This document shows, piece by piece, positions 16,338 through 24,917 of a stretch of 29,919 bases of DNA. The translations under genes and the position numbers were made by a program. The DNA is from CAWBRT01 sp050015355 (lineage in GTDB: Bacteria; Acidobacteriota; Terriglobia; Terriglobales; Acidobacteriaceae). Location of the stretch: NCBI GenBank assembly GCA_050015355.1, contig JBEKBO010000050.1, forward strand, positions 1 to 29,919, read 5' to 3'. Under the pieces are notes generated by a model. It was not told the DNA's origin. It did no database searches and was given only the letters and a program-made list of their open reading frames with translations. Every line of letters starts with the position of its first letter. Positions within the stretch are counted from its first letter, which is position 1.

Positions 16338-18086
16338 CTATTTCTTCGGCGGAATCACCGGCACGAGCACGTAAGGTGCATGCTCCGGGGCAATATGCAG
16401 GGTGGTGCGGCCGCCAAAGATCTTCGCCGGACGGTCACGCGGTTCATTATGAAGGAACGGACCGCAGCCCTTCAGCTCGTTCTTAAAATGCGGCAGCTTG
16501 ATTCCGGTCTTATCCGCGAACTCGTAGTCCTTGCCGCGGACCGACAGAGCGATCCGGTAGCCAGCCGGAACGACAATGGAGGTCGGCCAGATTTCCACGT
16601 CGAGTTCTACGGGAACGCCTGGTTTGAGTGGCTGAAGTTCATCGTGAGTATGATAAGGCCGGTAGGGTTGCGTCAACTTAGCATCCAGCTTGCGATGCGA
16701 AGCCCGCAGCCAACCCTGGGCGACCGGCGTGTGTGGGTCGATGGCCCCGATGAACACAACTTCGCGCAGGTCCGGTGTGTAGACCTTGAACACCAGGAAC
16801 AGATCGGCATCGGTCGTACTCGAGGAGACAAAAAGCTTGGCGGCAATTGGGCCGGTGATTTCGGTTTCTTGCTCCAACGGAGCCGAAATAAATTCCAATC
16901 CCTTGCCAAGCGCCTCGAACTCCAGCTTGGCAGACTGTTTGGCCGGTTCGGTGGCCAGCATGTGCCCGGCGGGCTGCAGATAAAACTTGGTCCACTGGGT
17001 ACGCGCAATCGGCCACTCGTTTTCGAAACGCTCGACAAATTTCTCTCCGGGATAGCGCACTTGCAATTGCACCTTGGGCCGCTTATCCCAGCCGTTGTTC
17101 TCGCCTTTGAGAAAATGGGCAAAGAACTGTTTTTGTATGTTGACGCCGTAATCAGTATAGAAGTGCGTCCAGTGCTCGATACCGTGCATTTCCAACCACT
17201 TCTGGCTGGACTCGGCGCGCACGAACGATTCGGTGTTGCCGCGCGGATGCAAGCCCGTCCCGCCCCAGTTTCCGGCTGACAGAAATGGCACTTTGACCTT
17301 CTCCCATTCCGGTGACCGGTCGCGGTGGTACTGATCGTCCAGAGGATGAGCCAGAATCATATCGCCAAAATCGCAGCGCTGGGCGGCCAATTGTTGATCA
17401 GCGAATGTCTCGTCCCCGCATACCAGTTCTCCGGTCACAACGCTGCGCGGACCACGCTCACCCAAACCGTATTGCACACTCTTGACCTGAACGTCGTACC
17501 AAGCGGCCCAGAACGTGGAAACCATGCCACCGTGATGGGTGGAGTCGCGGTACCAATCGGCGGCTCCTTCCCAGGCACACATCGCCGCCAGGTGGGGCGG
17601 CTGCTTGGAGGCGACCTGCCACTGATTCATGGCGTAGTAGGAGATGCCGTTGATTCCAACCTTGCCGCTGGACCAGGGTTGAACCGCCGCCCACTCAATG
17701 CACTGATAAAAATCGGCGGTCTCGCGAGGCGAGAAACAGTCAACAAAACCTGGCGAACAGCCGCAGCCGCGGGAGTCGACGCGGACGGCTACATAGCCAT
17801 CCGGAACCCATTTCTCGGGATCCAGAACTTCCCAGCTCTGATACTTGTTCGTCGAGCCATACGGAACATCCGGCCGGGCGGCGATCATGATGTTCCAAGC
17901 GCCGGGATAGCCTTCCTGGAAAGAAAGCCCTTTCGCATACGGGCCGTAGGTAATGATCACCGGATATTTGCCCTTCCCTATGGGCCGGAATACGTCAGCT
18001 TTCAGAACAAGTCCATCATCCATCTTGATCGAGACATCCCAGTCAATCTGCATTCCGTCGCGAATCTCACTGCGCGTAGCACTCAT
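16338..18086 (-). CDS. CocE/NonD-family hydrolase, copy 1
   Basis: This 582-residue protein starts at the ATG at 18086, after AAGGGGGA. It is an alpha/beta hydrolase of the X-Pro dipeptidyl-peptidase/cocaine esterase (S15) family: MDDGLVLKADVFRPI, YPVIITYGPYAKG, AVRVDSRGCGCS, then the nucleophile elbow GINGISYYAMNQW with Ser149. A C-terminal beta-jelly-roll spans about 330-575 (LYLQPAGHMLA, GPIAAKLFVSSSTTDADLFL, YRIALSVRGKDYEF). No signal peptide is present, so it is probably cytoplasmic. The region that carries the catalytic Asp as G-W-x-D in CocE reads AGNWGGTGLHPRGN here, so the acid is not obvious. Its close paralogue is the next gene upstream, separated by 169 bp with inverted repeats. 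The substrate, an ester or amide, is unknown. Confidence 0.9.
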   Translation of the reverse strand: MSATRSEIRDGMQIDWDVSIKMDDGLVLKADVFRPIGKGKYPVIITYGPYAKGLSFQEGYPGAWNIMIAARPDVPYGSTNKYQSWEVLDPEKWVPDGYVAVRVDSRGCGCSPGFVDCFSPRETADFYQCIEWAAVQPWSSGKVGINGISYYAMNQWQVASKQPPHLAAMCAWEGAADWYRDSTHHGGMVSTFWAAWYDVQVKSVQYGLGERGPRSVVTGELVCGDETFADQQLAAQRCDFGDMILAHPLDDQYHRDRSPEWEKVKVPFLSAGNWGGTGLHPRGNTESFVRAESSQKWLEMHGIEHWTHFYTDYGVNIQKQFFAHFLKGENNGWDKRPKVQLQVRYPGEKFVERFENEWPIARTQWTKFYLQPAGHMLATEPAKQSAKLEFEALGKGLEFISAPLEQETEITGPIAAKLFVSSSTTDADLFLVFKVYTPDLREVVFIGAIDPHTPVAQGWLRASHRKLDAKLTQPYRPYHTHDELQPLKPGVPVELDVEIWPTSIVVPAGYRIALSVRGKDYEFADKTGIKLPHFKNELKGCGPFLHNEPRDRPAKIFGGRTTLHIAPEHAPYVLVPVIPPKK

Positions 18087-18135
18087 AGTGATTTCCCCCT
18101 TGCGATGATCCCTGAATTGTTTATGTTTGGCGGTA

Positions 18136-18195
18136 CGCTAACCCGATTGGGATTAGCGATCAGGAGCGAAGTGCCTTTCGACAAGTGCGCTCCTG
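18136..18195 (-). promoter_or_regulatory. Two adjacent inverted repeats between the CocE-like genes
   Basis: At 18136-18158, CGCTAACCC and GGGATTAGCG form a 9-bp stem with one bulged base. At 18161-18195, CAGGAGCG and CGCTCCTG are perfect 8-bp arms around 19 bases. On the minus strand both fall between the stop of copy 2 and the start of copy 1, ending about 50 bases before its ATG. They could be an mRNA processing or stability element or operator sites; no poly-T follows, so they are not classic terminators. Confidence 0.55.
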
Positions 18196-18255
18196 CAAAT
18201 CGGCCTTTACCTCATGTCTTTTAAACATGGATATCGACGGCACGGCCACCAAGGT

Positions 18256-20025
18256 TCAAGTAGGAATGATTGGTACCAGCAGATACGATCCCCACTCGCC
18301 TCCGGCGTACAGCTTTATTTTGCCATCAAATACGTCTGCGGGACGGTTGTCGGGATCGTTGTGCGTCATACCGCCCGTGCCTCGCGTTCCATAATAGAAT
18401 CTCTTGCCGAAGTCGCTCAGCTCGCCTTCGTATTCGTAGTCCTTGCCCCGAACCGTGAGTGCTACCCGCCAGCCGGCCGGTACAACGATGCAAGTAGGCA
18501 GAATTTCGATATCGCACTCGTAGATCTCGCCCGGAGTCAGCGGTTCCACCCGGTCATGCGGATGGAAAGGTTGATACGGCTTCGAGCGCACCGGGTCGAG
18601 CCGGCGATGCGAAGCCCGCAACCAGCCATTGGCAATCGGTGTATTGGGGTCGGTCGAACCCATGAAGGTCAGTTCCTTGCCTTGCGGGTCGAAGACACGC
18701 ACGATCAGGAACAGATCGGCATCCTTGGTCGACGACGAGATGAACAGTTTAGCCGCCAGTGGTCCGGTGATTTCTGTCGCTTTCGTCATCGGAGGCAGCC
18801 AAAAGGTGAGACCTTTGCCTAACGCTTCGTATTCGACGGGTACGCCCTTGGCGACGGGACTTGGACCGAGCGCCATGTTAGCCGCGTCGAGGTAGAGCTT
18901 CGTCCACTGCGTGCGGGCCAACGGCCACTCATTCTCCGCGCGCAATACGAACTTCTCGCCGGGATGGCGGATGTTAAGTTGCACGCGCGGTTGTTGCTTT
19001 TCCCATCCGTTATCGATGCCTTTGAGAAAGTAGTCGAAGAAACGCTTCTGCAGGGCAAGCCCATAGCCGCTGGAGAACAGTGACCAATGGGAATCGCCGT
19101 GCGCCTCCAGCCACTTCTGCTTCGAGGCCGAGTGGGCGAAGCCGTTGAAGTTGCCGCGCGGGTGGATGCCTTGGCCTCCCCAGTTGGCGCAGGTCAATAA
19201 TGGGACGGTCACTTTCGAGAGGTCGGCGGAACGGGCGCGGTGCCACTCATCATCTAGCGGGTGTTTCTTCGACTCCTCAAACGCATCTACGCGGTTCTTG
19301 GCTAGTTCCTCATCCGAGACCGTCACCAGGCCGGCGATCGACTCGCCGGTGTTCGGATTCTTCTTGGCCCGCTCGCCCCGTCCGTACTGTATATTTGCCA
19401 CCTGCTGTTTCGCCCAGCGCTCTTGAAACTGCGACAAAATGCCACCATGATAAAGGAAATCCCGGTAGGGGTCGTTCTGGCCTTCCCAAGGGATTATCGC
19501 GGCCAAGTGCGGCGGGTGCCTGGTCGCCGCTTGCCATTGGTTCGTGGCGTAGTAAGAGATGCCGAGCATGCCGACTTTTCCGTTGCTCCAAGGCTGCGTG
19601 CCCGCCCACTCGATACATTGGTAAATGTCGTCGTCTTCTTTCGGGGACATGGGGTCCATGAAGCCCTCAGACCAACCTGCGCCGCGCGAGTCCACCCGGA
19701 CTACGGCGTAGCCGTGCGGCACCCACCGCTCGGGATCGGTAACCTCCCAGTTCTGATACTTGTTGGTCGAGCCTTCTAGGATTTCCGGATGATCGGTAAC
19801 CATCTTCTCCCACTGCATCGGGTAGCCCTCCTGATAGGAGAGACCCTTGGCGTAGATTCCATAGGTCAGGATTACCGGGTAGTGCCCATCGGCTATGGGT
19901 CGGAAAACATCTGCGCGCATGACGACCCCGTCATCCATAACGATTGGCACATTCCACTCGATGCGCATTCCATCCCGAACTTCGCTTCGCAATTTGGCTT
20001 CAGACCCGCGGCTCACTTGACTCAT
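18256..20025 (-). CDS. CocE/NonD-family hydrolase, copy 2
   Basis: This protein has 589 residues from the ATG at 20025 (GGAGG 11 bases upstream); the frame runs on to 20076, but the extra 17 residues have no counterpart in copy 1. It has the same architecture as the downstream paralogue: VRDGMRIEWNVPIVMDDG, TYGIYAKGLSYQEGYP, elbow VGMLGISYYATNQW with Ser157, cap helices, and a C-terminal jelly-roll (KLFISSSTKDADLFLIVRVF, WRVALTVRGKDYEYEGE). It also reads CANWGGQGIHPRGN where classical CocE has its catalytic Asp region. The conservation along the full length indicates a tandem duplication followed by divergence; several loops differ, which suggests different substrates. It lies 129 bp downstream of the MFS gene on the same strand. 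Confidence 0.9.
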   Translation of the reverse strand: MSQVSRGSEAKLRSEVRDGMRIEWNVPIVMDDGVVMRADVFRPIADGHYPVILTYGIYAKGLSYQEGYPMQWEKMVTDHPEILEGSTNKYQNWEVTDPERWVPHGYAVVRVDSRGAGWSEGFMDPMSPKEDDDIYQCIEWAGTQPWSNGKVGMLGISYYATNQWQAATRHPPHLAAIIPWEGQNDPYRDFLYHGGILSQFQERWAKQQVANIQYGRGERAKKNPNTGESIAGLVTVSDEELAKNRVDAFEESKKHPLDDEWHRARSADLSKVTVPLLTCANWGGQGIHPRGNFNGFAHSASKQKWLEAHGDSHWSLFSSGYGLALQKRFFDYFLKGIDNGWEKQQPRVQLNIRHPGEKFVLRAENEWPLARTQWTKLYLDAANMALGPSPVAKGVPVEYEALGKGLTFWLPPMTKATEITGPLAAKLFISSSTKDADLFLIVRVFDPQGKELTFMGSTDPNTPIANGWLRASHRRLDPVRSKPYQPFHPHDRVEPLTPGEIYECDIEILPTCIVVPAGWRVALTVRGKDYEYEGELSDFGKRFYYGTRGTGGMTHNDPDNRPADVFDGKIKLYAGGEWGSYLLVPIIPT

Positions 20026-20154
20026 TCTTCCACGCCCCTCCAAGAGCGAGAATTCTTGCCCGGTTAGTGGAAACAAGTTTGTGCAATTCCGAAAGAGAAT
20101 ATCGAATAATTCAGGTTGCCCTCAAAGATTTCTCATTCAGTTAAGACACCCCGG

Positions 20155-21591
20155 TTAGTTGGCGGCCAAAGTCGGAACTTCCACGCCTTCCCTCTGGCGG
20201 GCTCTGGCTGCTCCTTGCGTGCCATCCTTCGTGAGTTGTTCAAGGTTCTGCCCCTTAGGCTCGATGCCCAACCAAATCGTCGCCAAGCCGGCGATCAAGG
20301 AACCCATGCCCAGGAACACCCAACACGTGGTCATCATGCTCGCACCCACGAAGAAACCGATCGCATAGCTGCCGATCGCGCCGCCAATGCGCCCCAGACC
20401 CATGGCGGTTGAGGCCCCCAGCACGCGGATGTGCAGCGGGTAAACCTCAGGCACGTAAATCGTGCTGCCGCAGAGGCCCATTTCCATAAAGAACTGGTAG
20501 GTAGCGGCGATCCAGAAGAAATACATCGCCGAATGGGTCCCAATCAGGAAGAAAAGAAAAACACCGGCCATCGAAAAGCCCAAGGTGATGAAGAGCTTGC
20601 GGCCGACCTTCTCGCTCAGGAAGTACACCAGGAAACGCCCGGCGATGGAGAAGAAGGAGATGTACAGCATGTTCTTGACGGCCTGTTGCACCGGCAGTCC
20701 GTAGAACTTGACGAAGAACTGCGGGATCCAGAAGTTCATTCCCCAGGAGGCCATCAAGGGCAGTATCCAAATGATCCATGTGTGAATCGTCCGGCGGCGC
20801 ATTTCGGGCGTGAACAGATCTCGGTAGACAGCCGGGGGAAGCATCGGCAGCGGTGGTTCGTTCTGCACCGCAACACGGGACCGTTCTATGGCCTCGTCGG
20901 AAATGTGCAAATAATGAAGCGCCTTCCTGGCCTCGGCAAAGCGTCCGCGATTGGCCAGCCAGCGGGGAGATTCCGGAACGTTACGCCGAATCCAGAAGAC
21001 CAGCAAAGCCGGCACTACGCCTGCGAAAAACAACCCCCGCCAACCCCATCTCGGAAGTATCACCAGGGCGGCGGAAGAGGCAATAAAGGTGGCAACCGGC
21101 CAGGCTATGGGCAAGGCTCCTCCGGAATAACCCCGGATGCGCGCAGGAGCAAACTCAGCCAAGATGGAGGCATCGACGGGTATCGACCCACCTATTCCCA
21201 ACCCGGTCAGGAAACGCGCGCCGAGCAGAAAAGCCAGCGAGGGGGCCAAACCACAAACACCGGATAGAACCGAGAACATCAAGAGGGTTACGGTAAAGGC
21301 GATCTTGCGGCCCCACTTGTCGGCGATCCATCCCCAAGCGAACGATCCAAGACACATGCCGACCAACGTGGCAAAGCCGAGTGAACCCAGTTGTTGGGGC
21401 TTCGCGCCGAACTCCTTGGCAATGCCCGGCATGGCGAATCCCAACAGATAGGCATCGCCGGCATCAAACAACGACGCCAGGGCGGCAATGATGATTACCC
21501 CGACCAGCGGTCGCGTTATCGGCGATTGATCGATCGCGTGTCCGACGATTCGGAAAGTCAGCGTCTCGCCGTTGGCGGATTGTTTCTCCAT
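20155..21591 (-). CDS. MFS transporter (sugar/organic-acid porter type)
   Basis: This protein has 478 residues. The ATG at 21591 is chosen because GGAGGGG lies 6 bases before it; an in-frame ATG at 21606 lies before that site. Twelve helices are apparent. It has the motif GWIADKWGRKIAFT after helix 2, RFLTGLGIGGSIPVDASILA in helices 4-5, a central loop with VPESPRWLANRGRFAEARKA, and YFLSEKVGRKLFI after helix 8. The PESPRWL and DKxGRK motifs place it with sugar-porter/aromatic-acid (AAHS/SP-like) MFS importers such as the niacin or 4-hydroxybenzoate permeases, probably proton coupled. It is the first gene of the leftward group with the CocE-like hydrolases, so it is probably their uptake system. 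The C-terminal tail (RAASDG-like, rich in Gln/Arg) is cytoplasmic. Confidence 0.9.
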   Translation of the reverse strand: MEKQSANGETLTFRIVGHAIDQSPITRPLVGVIIIAALASLFDAGDAYLLGFAMPGIAKEFGAKPQQLGSLGFATLVGMCLGSFAWGWIADKWGRKIAFTVTLLMFSVLSGVCGLAPSLAFLLGARFLTGLGIGGSIPVDASILAEFAPARIRGYSGGALPIAWPVATFIASSAALVILPRWGWRGLFFAGVVPALLVFWIRRNVPESPRWLANRGRFAEARKALHYLHISDEAIERSRVAVQNEPPLPMLPPAVYRDLFTPEMRRRTIHTWIIWILPLMASWGMNFWIPQFFVKFYGLPVQQAVKNMLYISFFSIAGRFLVYFLSEKVGRKLFITLGFSMAGVFLFFLIGTHSAMYFFWIAATYQFFMEMGLCGSTIYVPEVYPLHIRVLGASTAMGLGRIGGAIGSYAIGFFVGASMMTTCWVFLGMGSLIAGLATIWLGIEPKGQNLEQLTKDGTQGAARARQREGVEVPTLAAN

Positions 21592-21675
21592 ATACATCCC
21601 CTCCATCCAAGATCACGTTCAGTTCAACTTGCAGCTATCGACCGCTTCTGGGGTTGATTTGCCTAAGTGAAAACC

Positions 21676-21693
21676 GCCGCTGAGTGTAGCGGC
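21676..21693 (-). terminator. Hairpin in the MFS upstream region, possible terminator or attenuator
   Basis: GCCGCT and AGCGGC form a perfect 6-bp stem with a 6-base loop. On the minus strand it is followed by GGTTTTC. It lies about 85 bases before the MFS start codon, so it could end transcripts coming from the anion-transporter operon or sit in the MFS leader. The stem is short. Confidence 0.3.
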
Positions 21694-22119
21694 AATCTCT
21701 ATCTATCAGTGATTTACATACCCCTCGACCCGAGAAAGTGGTCATATATTGCGCTCGCCAGTGCGGGAGCACAGAAAGAAGGCGGCGAGCATAACCCGAT
21801 TCCCACATGCTTACAAGTAACTAACTGGTAAACATTGTTGGCTTGAAAACTGAATGTCATAGTGATTATTAAGGAGAATGGTCTTGCTCCGGTCAGCCTG
21901 TAGCTCGCCGTATACAGTCGGAACGGTGTCGCTCTGCAGAACACATGTCCTGATGCCGTCTGACTGCTAAAATGACATGCATCGCTTCGCTTTTCGTTCG
22001 TAAGATTAAACCTTGGCCTGGCAAAACAGCTCACGCGCAGTACAATTCGAGCGATTCAGAGCTGCCCAAGAAGACTCCTGGATCCCGCTAGGTTGAAGCT
22101 CGCACAGGAGGCGACCACT

Positions 22120-22173
22120 ATGCCGAAGCAAGAAAAACGCGAAACGAAGAAAACGCGTCGCCCCTCGAACTGA
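22120..22173 (+). CDS. Possible 17-residue basic peptide
   Basis: ATG at 22120 follows AGGAGG with an 8-base gap and encodes MPKQEKRETKKTRRPSN before a TGA. The strong ribosome-binding site and the compact lysine/arginine-rich product stand out in an otherwise empty stretch. It is on the opposite strand from its neighbours. There is no homology evidence; it could be a leader peptide, a micro-protein or chance. Confidence 0.3.
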   Translation: MPKQEKRETKKTRRPSN

Positions 22174-22293
22174 GGGCTTCATGGAGAAACAACGGCATCG
22201 GATTCAATTCTGCCGAAAGGCATGTCGGTCCTCGGTTACCACAGGCCTATCAGCTTCCACCACAAGCTGCCAGCTCCAATCCAGATGACCAAG

Positions 22294-23694
22294 TTAATCA
22301 TCGAGACTAAGAAAGCCGAACTTCCACCATGTGGTCTGATCCACGTAGCCTGCGCCGAAAAAGATGGTAGCGGGAGAAGCTGAATAATTTGTCAGTGCCG
22401 TACAGAGGCTTGAAGCATATGCCAGAGAGAGCGCGACCGGATACTTCGGAGCACCGGCGGCAACCGCCAGCGTGGCGAAGGCGGCGTACATGAGCACGAC
22501 GTGGGGAGCCAGCCCCGCGAAGCCGTAGTGCGAATAGAAGTAAACCAAAACCACGACAACGAAGGCCATGCCCCATGGGACACCTCCGAGTTTGGCTGAT
22601 ACGACCGTCGCAAACCACGTAATAAACCCGAATTTAGCCATTAGCCCGGCCAGCCCGATGAGCCCTCCTAACCACATGAATATGTCCCAGGCCGCATGCT
22701 CCTCCAGCACATCTTTCCACTGAATCACTCCGGTAAGGAGCATCAGTCCCATACCCACGAAGCCGATATATGTGACATCCAACTTCGTAAATGTCGAGGT
22801 TGCCCACAGGCCCACGGTGAAAACAAAGATACCGAGCATCCAGAGTTCACGCGGTGTGATGGCCCCCATCCCGGCAAGTTCACGGTTCGCTATCATTTTC
22901 GCTTCCTGGGTATCACGAAGCTCCGGCGGGTAAACCTTATACAAGAACAATGGAATGAGCAGCAACGAAAGCAGGCCTGGGACGACACTGGCCAGGAGCC
23001 AAAGACCCCAGCTGATTTCGATGTTCAACGTCTTTTTCGCGAGTTCCGCGATGAGGGAGTTGGAAGCCATTGAGGTCAAGAACATCGCGGAAGTTGTGCA
23101 GTTTGCGTAAAAAGTGGAGAGCACGAGAAAGGAGCCCAGCGTTCTGTTGGTTGAGTCTGGCCGAGATCCCAATGCCATAATAAGACTTTTCGTAATGGGA
23201 AGCATCACGCCGCCTGCTCGCGCTCCATTGGATGGCATGGCTGGGGCAAGAATCAGATCATTGAGGGATAAAATGTAAGCCAGCTTCAACGTGTTACCCC
23301 CAAAAGCCCGGGTAAGCCATAACGCAATCCGTCGCCCCAACCCGGTCTTGACAAAACCAATTGTGAATTGGAACGCCACAAAGACGAGCCAGACCGTTGG
23401 GTTGGCCCAAAAGCCCAACGCTTCCTGCAGCGTGGCCATTCTAAGGGTCACAGCAAGGATCACGCCGACCATGACAACGGCAGCACTGGTAATAGGACGG
23501 AGAACGAAACCCAGAATAGTGCCGAGAAAAAGCGCGAACATTCGCCAAGCCATAAGCTTGAGCCCCGTTGGGGGCGGCAGGAACCACAGGACGCACGTGC
23601 TAAGTATGCACACGAGTCCTTTCATCCAGCCTCGCATCATGACGGAACCACTTGTGACCCGTTTAGGTGTTGCCGCTGTACTCAACGCGGGCAT
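22294..23694 (-). CDS. DASS-family anion:Na+ symporter (CitT/dicarboxylate type), C-terminus frameshifted
   Basis: This 466-codon frame starts at the ATG at 23694 with GAGGAG six bases upstream. It is a polytopic divalent-anion:sodium symporter. The first hairpin motif is PSNGARAGGVMLPITKS (residues 154-170; other members have SNT or SNS), and the second is TNYSASPATIFFGAGY near residue 435. Relatives import di- and tricarboxylates such as citrate, tartrate or succinate. The frame ends with FLSLDD, but another frame continues the expected last helix: VSMINLVIWIGAGSLWW then KLIGLW and TAA at 22238-22236. One extra base (or two missing) near 22308-22312 explains this. Unless it is a sequencing error, the last helix is lost. 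It lies 77 bp after the enolase-superfamily gene and is probably in its operon. Confidence 0.9.
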   Translation of the reverse strand: MPALSTAATPKRVTSGSVMMRGWMKGLVCILSTCVLWFLPPPTGLKLMAWRMFALFLGTILGFVLRPITSAAVVMVGVILAVTLRMATLQEALGFWANPTVWLVFVAFQFTIGFVKTGLGRRIALWLTRAFGGNTLKLAYILSLNDLILAPAMPSNGARAGGVMLPITKSLIMALGSRPDSTNRTLGSFLVLSTFYANCTTSAMFLTSMASNSLIAELAKKTLNIEISWGLWLLASVVPGLLSLLLIPLFLYKVYPPELRDTQEAKMIANRELAGMGAITPRELWMLGIFVFTVGLWATSTFTKLDVTYIGFVGMGLMLLTGVIQWKDVLEEHAAWDIFMWLGGLIGLAGLMAKFGFITWFATVVSAKLGGVPWGMAFVVVVLVYFYSHYGFAGLAPHVVLMYAAFATLAVAAGAPKYPVALSLAYASSLCTALTNYSASPATIFFGAGYVDQTTWWKFGFLSLDD

Positions 23695-23771
23695 ATTGGC
23701 TCCTCGTTATGGCCTTACCGAACCTGCCACCATATGTTTAAATTCCGCCCAGGTCTCCCTCCGAGGTTTCG

Positions 23772-24917
23772 CTATAGACGCTCCGTCCAAGAAGATCGCG
23801 TCCATGGCTTGAGTTGTTCTCCAGTCAGTTCGAGCCCCGTCCCAGGAGCGCCAGGAACGGTGATTGTGCCGTCGTCATTAAGGGCTGGATCACCGCCCAA
23901 GGCCAACAAGGGATTCGGCGTCACATCGACCTCCATGAAAGGGTAGGGCATTGGACCGCCGCCACGGCGGCCTTCCAGCACGGCAGCCATCTGCAGCGAG
24001 GCATGGTAGTTGATGGTCGTGCCGAAGACGTGCGGCATTACCGGCAGATCGAAGGCCTGTGCCAGCGCTGCCACTCGGCGCATGCCGCTGTAGCCGCCGC
24101 AAACCGTCAGATCGGGTTGAACAACTGCGAGGCAGTTGGCGACAAAGAATTCGCGGTATGCCGCCAGACTCCCGAGCGCCTCGCCCCCGGCAACCGCCGT
24201 TGGCACAATCCGCGTGAACGCCTGGTAGCCCGGCACGTCTTCCGGAAGCACGGGCTCTTCGATCCAGAGAAGGCCAGCCTCATCCATGCGCCGGGCGGCC
24301 TCGATTGCCGCCGGGGCTGTGTAGCCGCGATTGAAATCGACCATCAGCGCCACATCAGGTCCCAGTTGTTTGCGCAGTGCGATGGCCATGGCACCGTCGG
24401 CGCGCGGGCTGAATCCTCCGCGTGGCTTTATACCGCGGAATCCGCGGTGACAATAGCCTTCGACCTCTGCTTCAAAGCGGGCGTAGGGAGAGTTTCCCGG
24501 AATCATGAATGGACCGCTGGCATAGGCAAACACCCGGTCGCGGACAGCACCGCCGAGCAGCGCCGCGACGCTGATGCCCTGAGCTTTCGCACTGATGTCA
24601 TGCAGGGCCAGGTCGACAGCGGAAATACCCATCGTGCCCACGCCGCGACGATCATAGTTGAGAACAGCCGTCATGGCCTGCCAGAGCCTGCCGGTCTCCA
24701 AGGGCGATTGACCGAGGAGTATCCGTGCCAGCCGGCTGCGAATGAAGGCGGCGGCGGGATGCGGAGCGGCCCCCACATCGCCCCAACCGGTGATGCCGGC
24801 GTCAGTGACGACCTCAAGCATCAAAAATTCGCGCTGCGTCATAAAAGTCACTGCATTGCCGATAGGTTCGGCAAGAGAAAATCCAACATGATAGCCACGG
24901 ATCTCGGTGATTTTCAT
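23772..24917 (-). CDS. Mandelate racemase/muconate lactonizing enzyme-like (enolase superfamily) protein
   Basis: This 381-residue protein starts at the ATG at 24917 (AAGGAG 12 bases upstream). It has an N-terminal capping domain (1-125) and a TIM-barrel (125-345). Magnesium ligands appear as D194 (VDFNRG), E220 (WIEEP) and E246 (AGGEALG). The His-Asp dyad is represented by H296 (MPHVFG) and D269 (QPDLT). All five sit one position before their counterparts in mandelate racemase. The K-x-K base motif reads K164-P-R166, with Arg replacing the second Lys. This pattern fits a sugar- or hydroxy-acid dehydratase or racemase acting on an alpha-proton beside a carboxylate; the substrate is not determinable. 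It is transcribed leftward, divergent from the LarA-like gene, with the anion transporter downstream. Confidence 0.9.
   Translation of the reverse strand: MKITEIRGYHVGFSLAEPIGNAVTFMTQREFLMLEVVTDAGITGWGDVGAAPHPAAAFIRSRLARILLGQSPLETGRLWQAMTAVLNYDRRGVGTMGISAVDLALHDISAKAQGISVAALLGGAVRDRVFAYASGPFMIPGNSPYARFEAEVEGYCHRGFRGIKPRGGFSPRADGAMAIALRKQLGPDVALMVDFNRGYTAPAAIEAARRMDEAGLLWIEEPVLPEDVPGYQAFTRIVPTAVAGGEALGSLAAYREFFVANCLAVVQPDLTVCGGYSGMRRVAALAQAFDLPVMPHVFGTTINYHASLQMAAVLEGRRGGGPMPYPFMEVDVTPNPLLALGGDPALNDDGTITVPGAPGTGLELTGEQLKPWTRSSWTERL

Larger units (their letters stand above)
21592..22235. other. Intergenic stretch upstream of the MFS gene
   Basis: These 644 bases lie between the MFS start and the end of the (frame-corrected) anion transporter. 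They hold a hairpin near the MFS start and a 17-codon frame, both listed separately. A minus-strand frame at 21714-22034 (106 codons) has no ribosome-binding site and a cysteine- and serine-rich, unpatterned sequence, so it was not accepted. Confidence 0.5.

Noticed and set aside
21714..22034. 106-codon minus-strand frame in the long intergenic stretch
   Set aside because: It has no ribosome-binding site, an unpatterned sequence rich in Cys, Ser and Phe, and no family resemblance.
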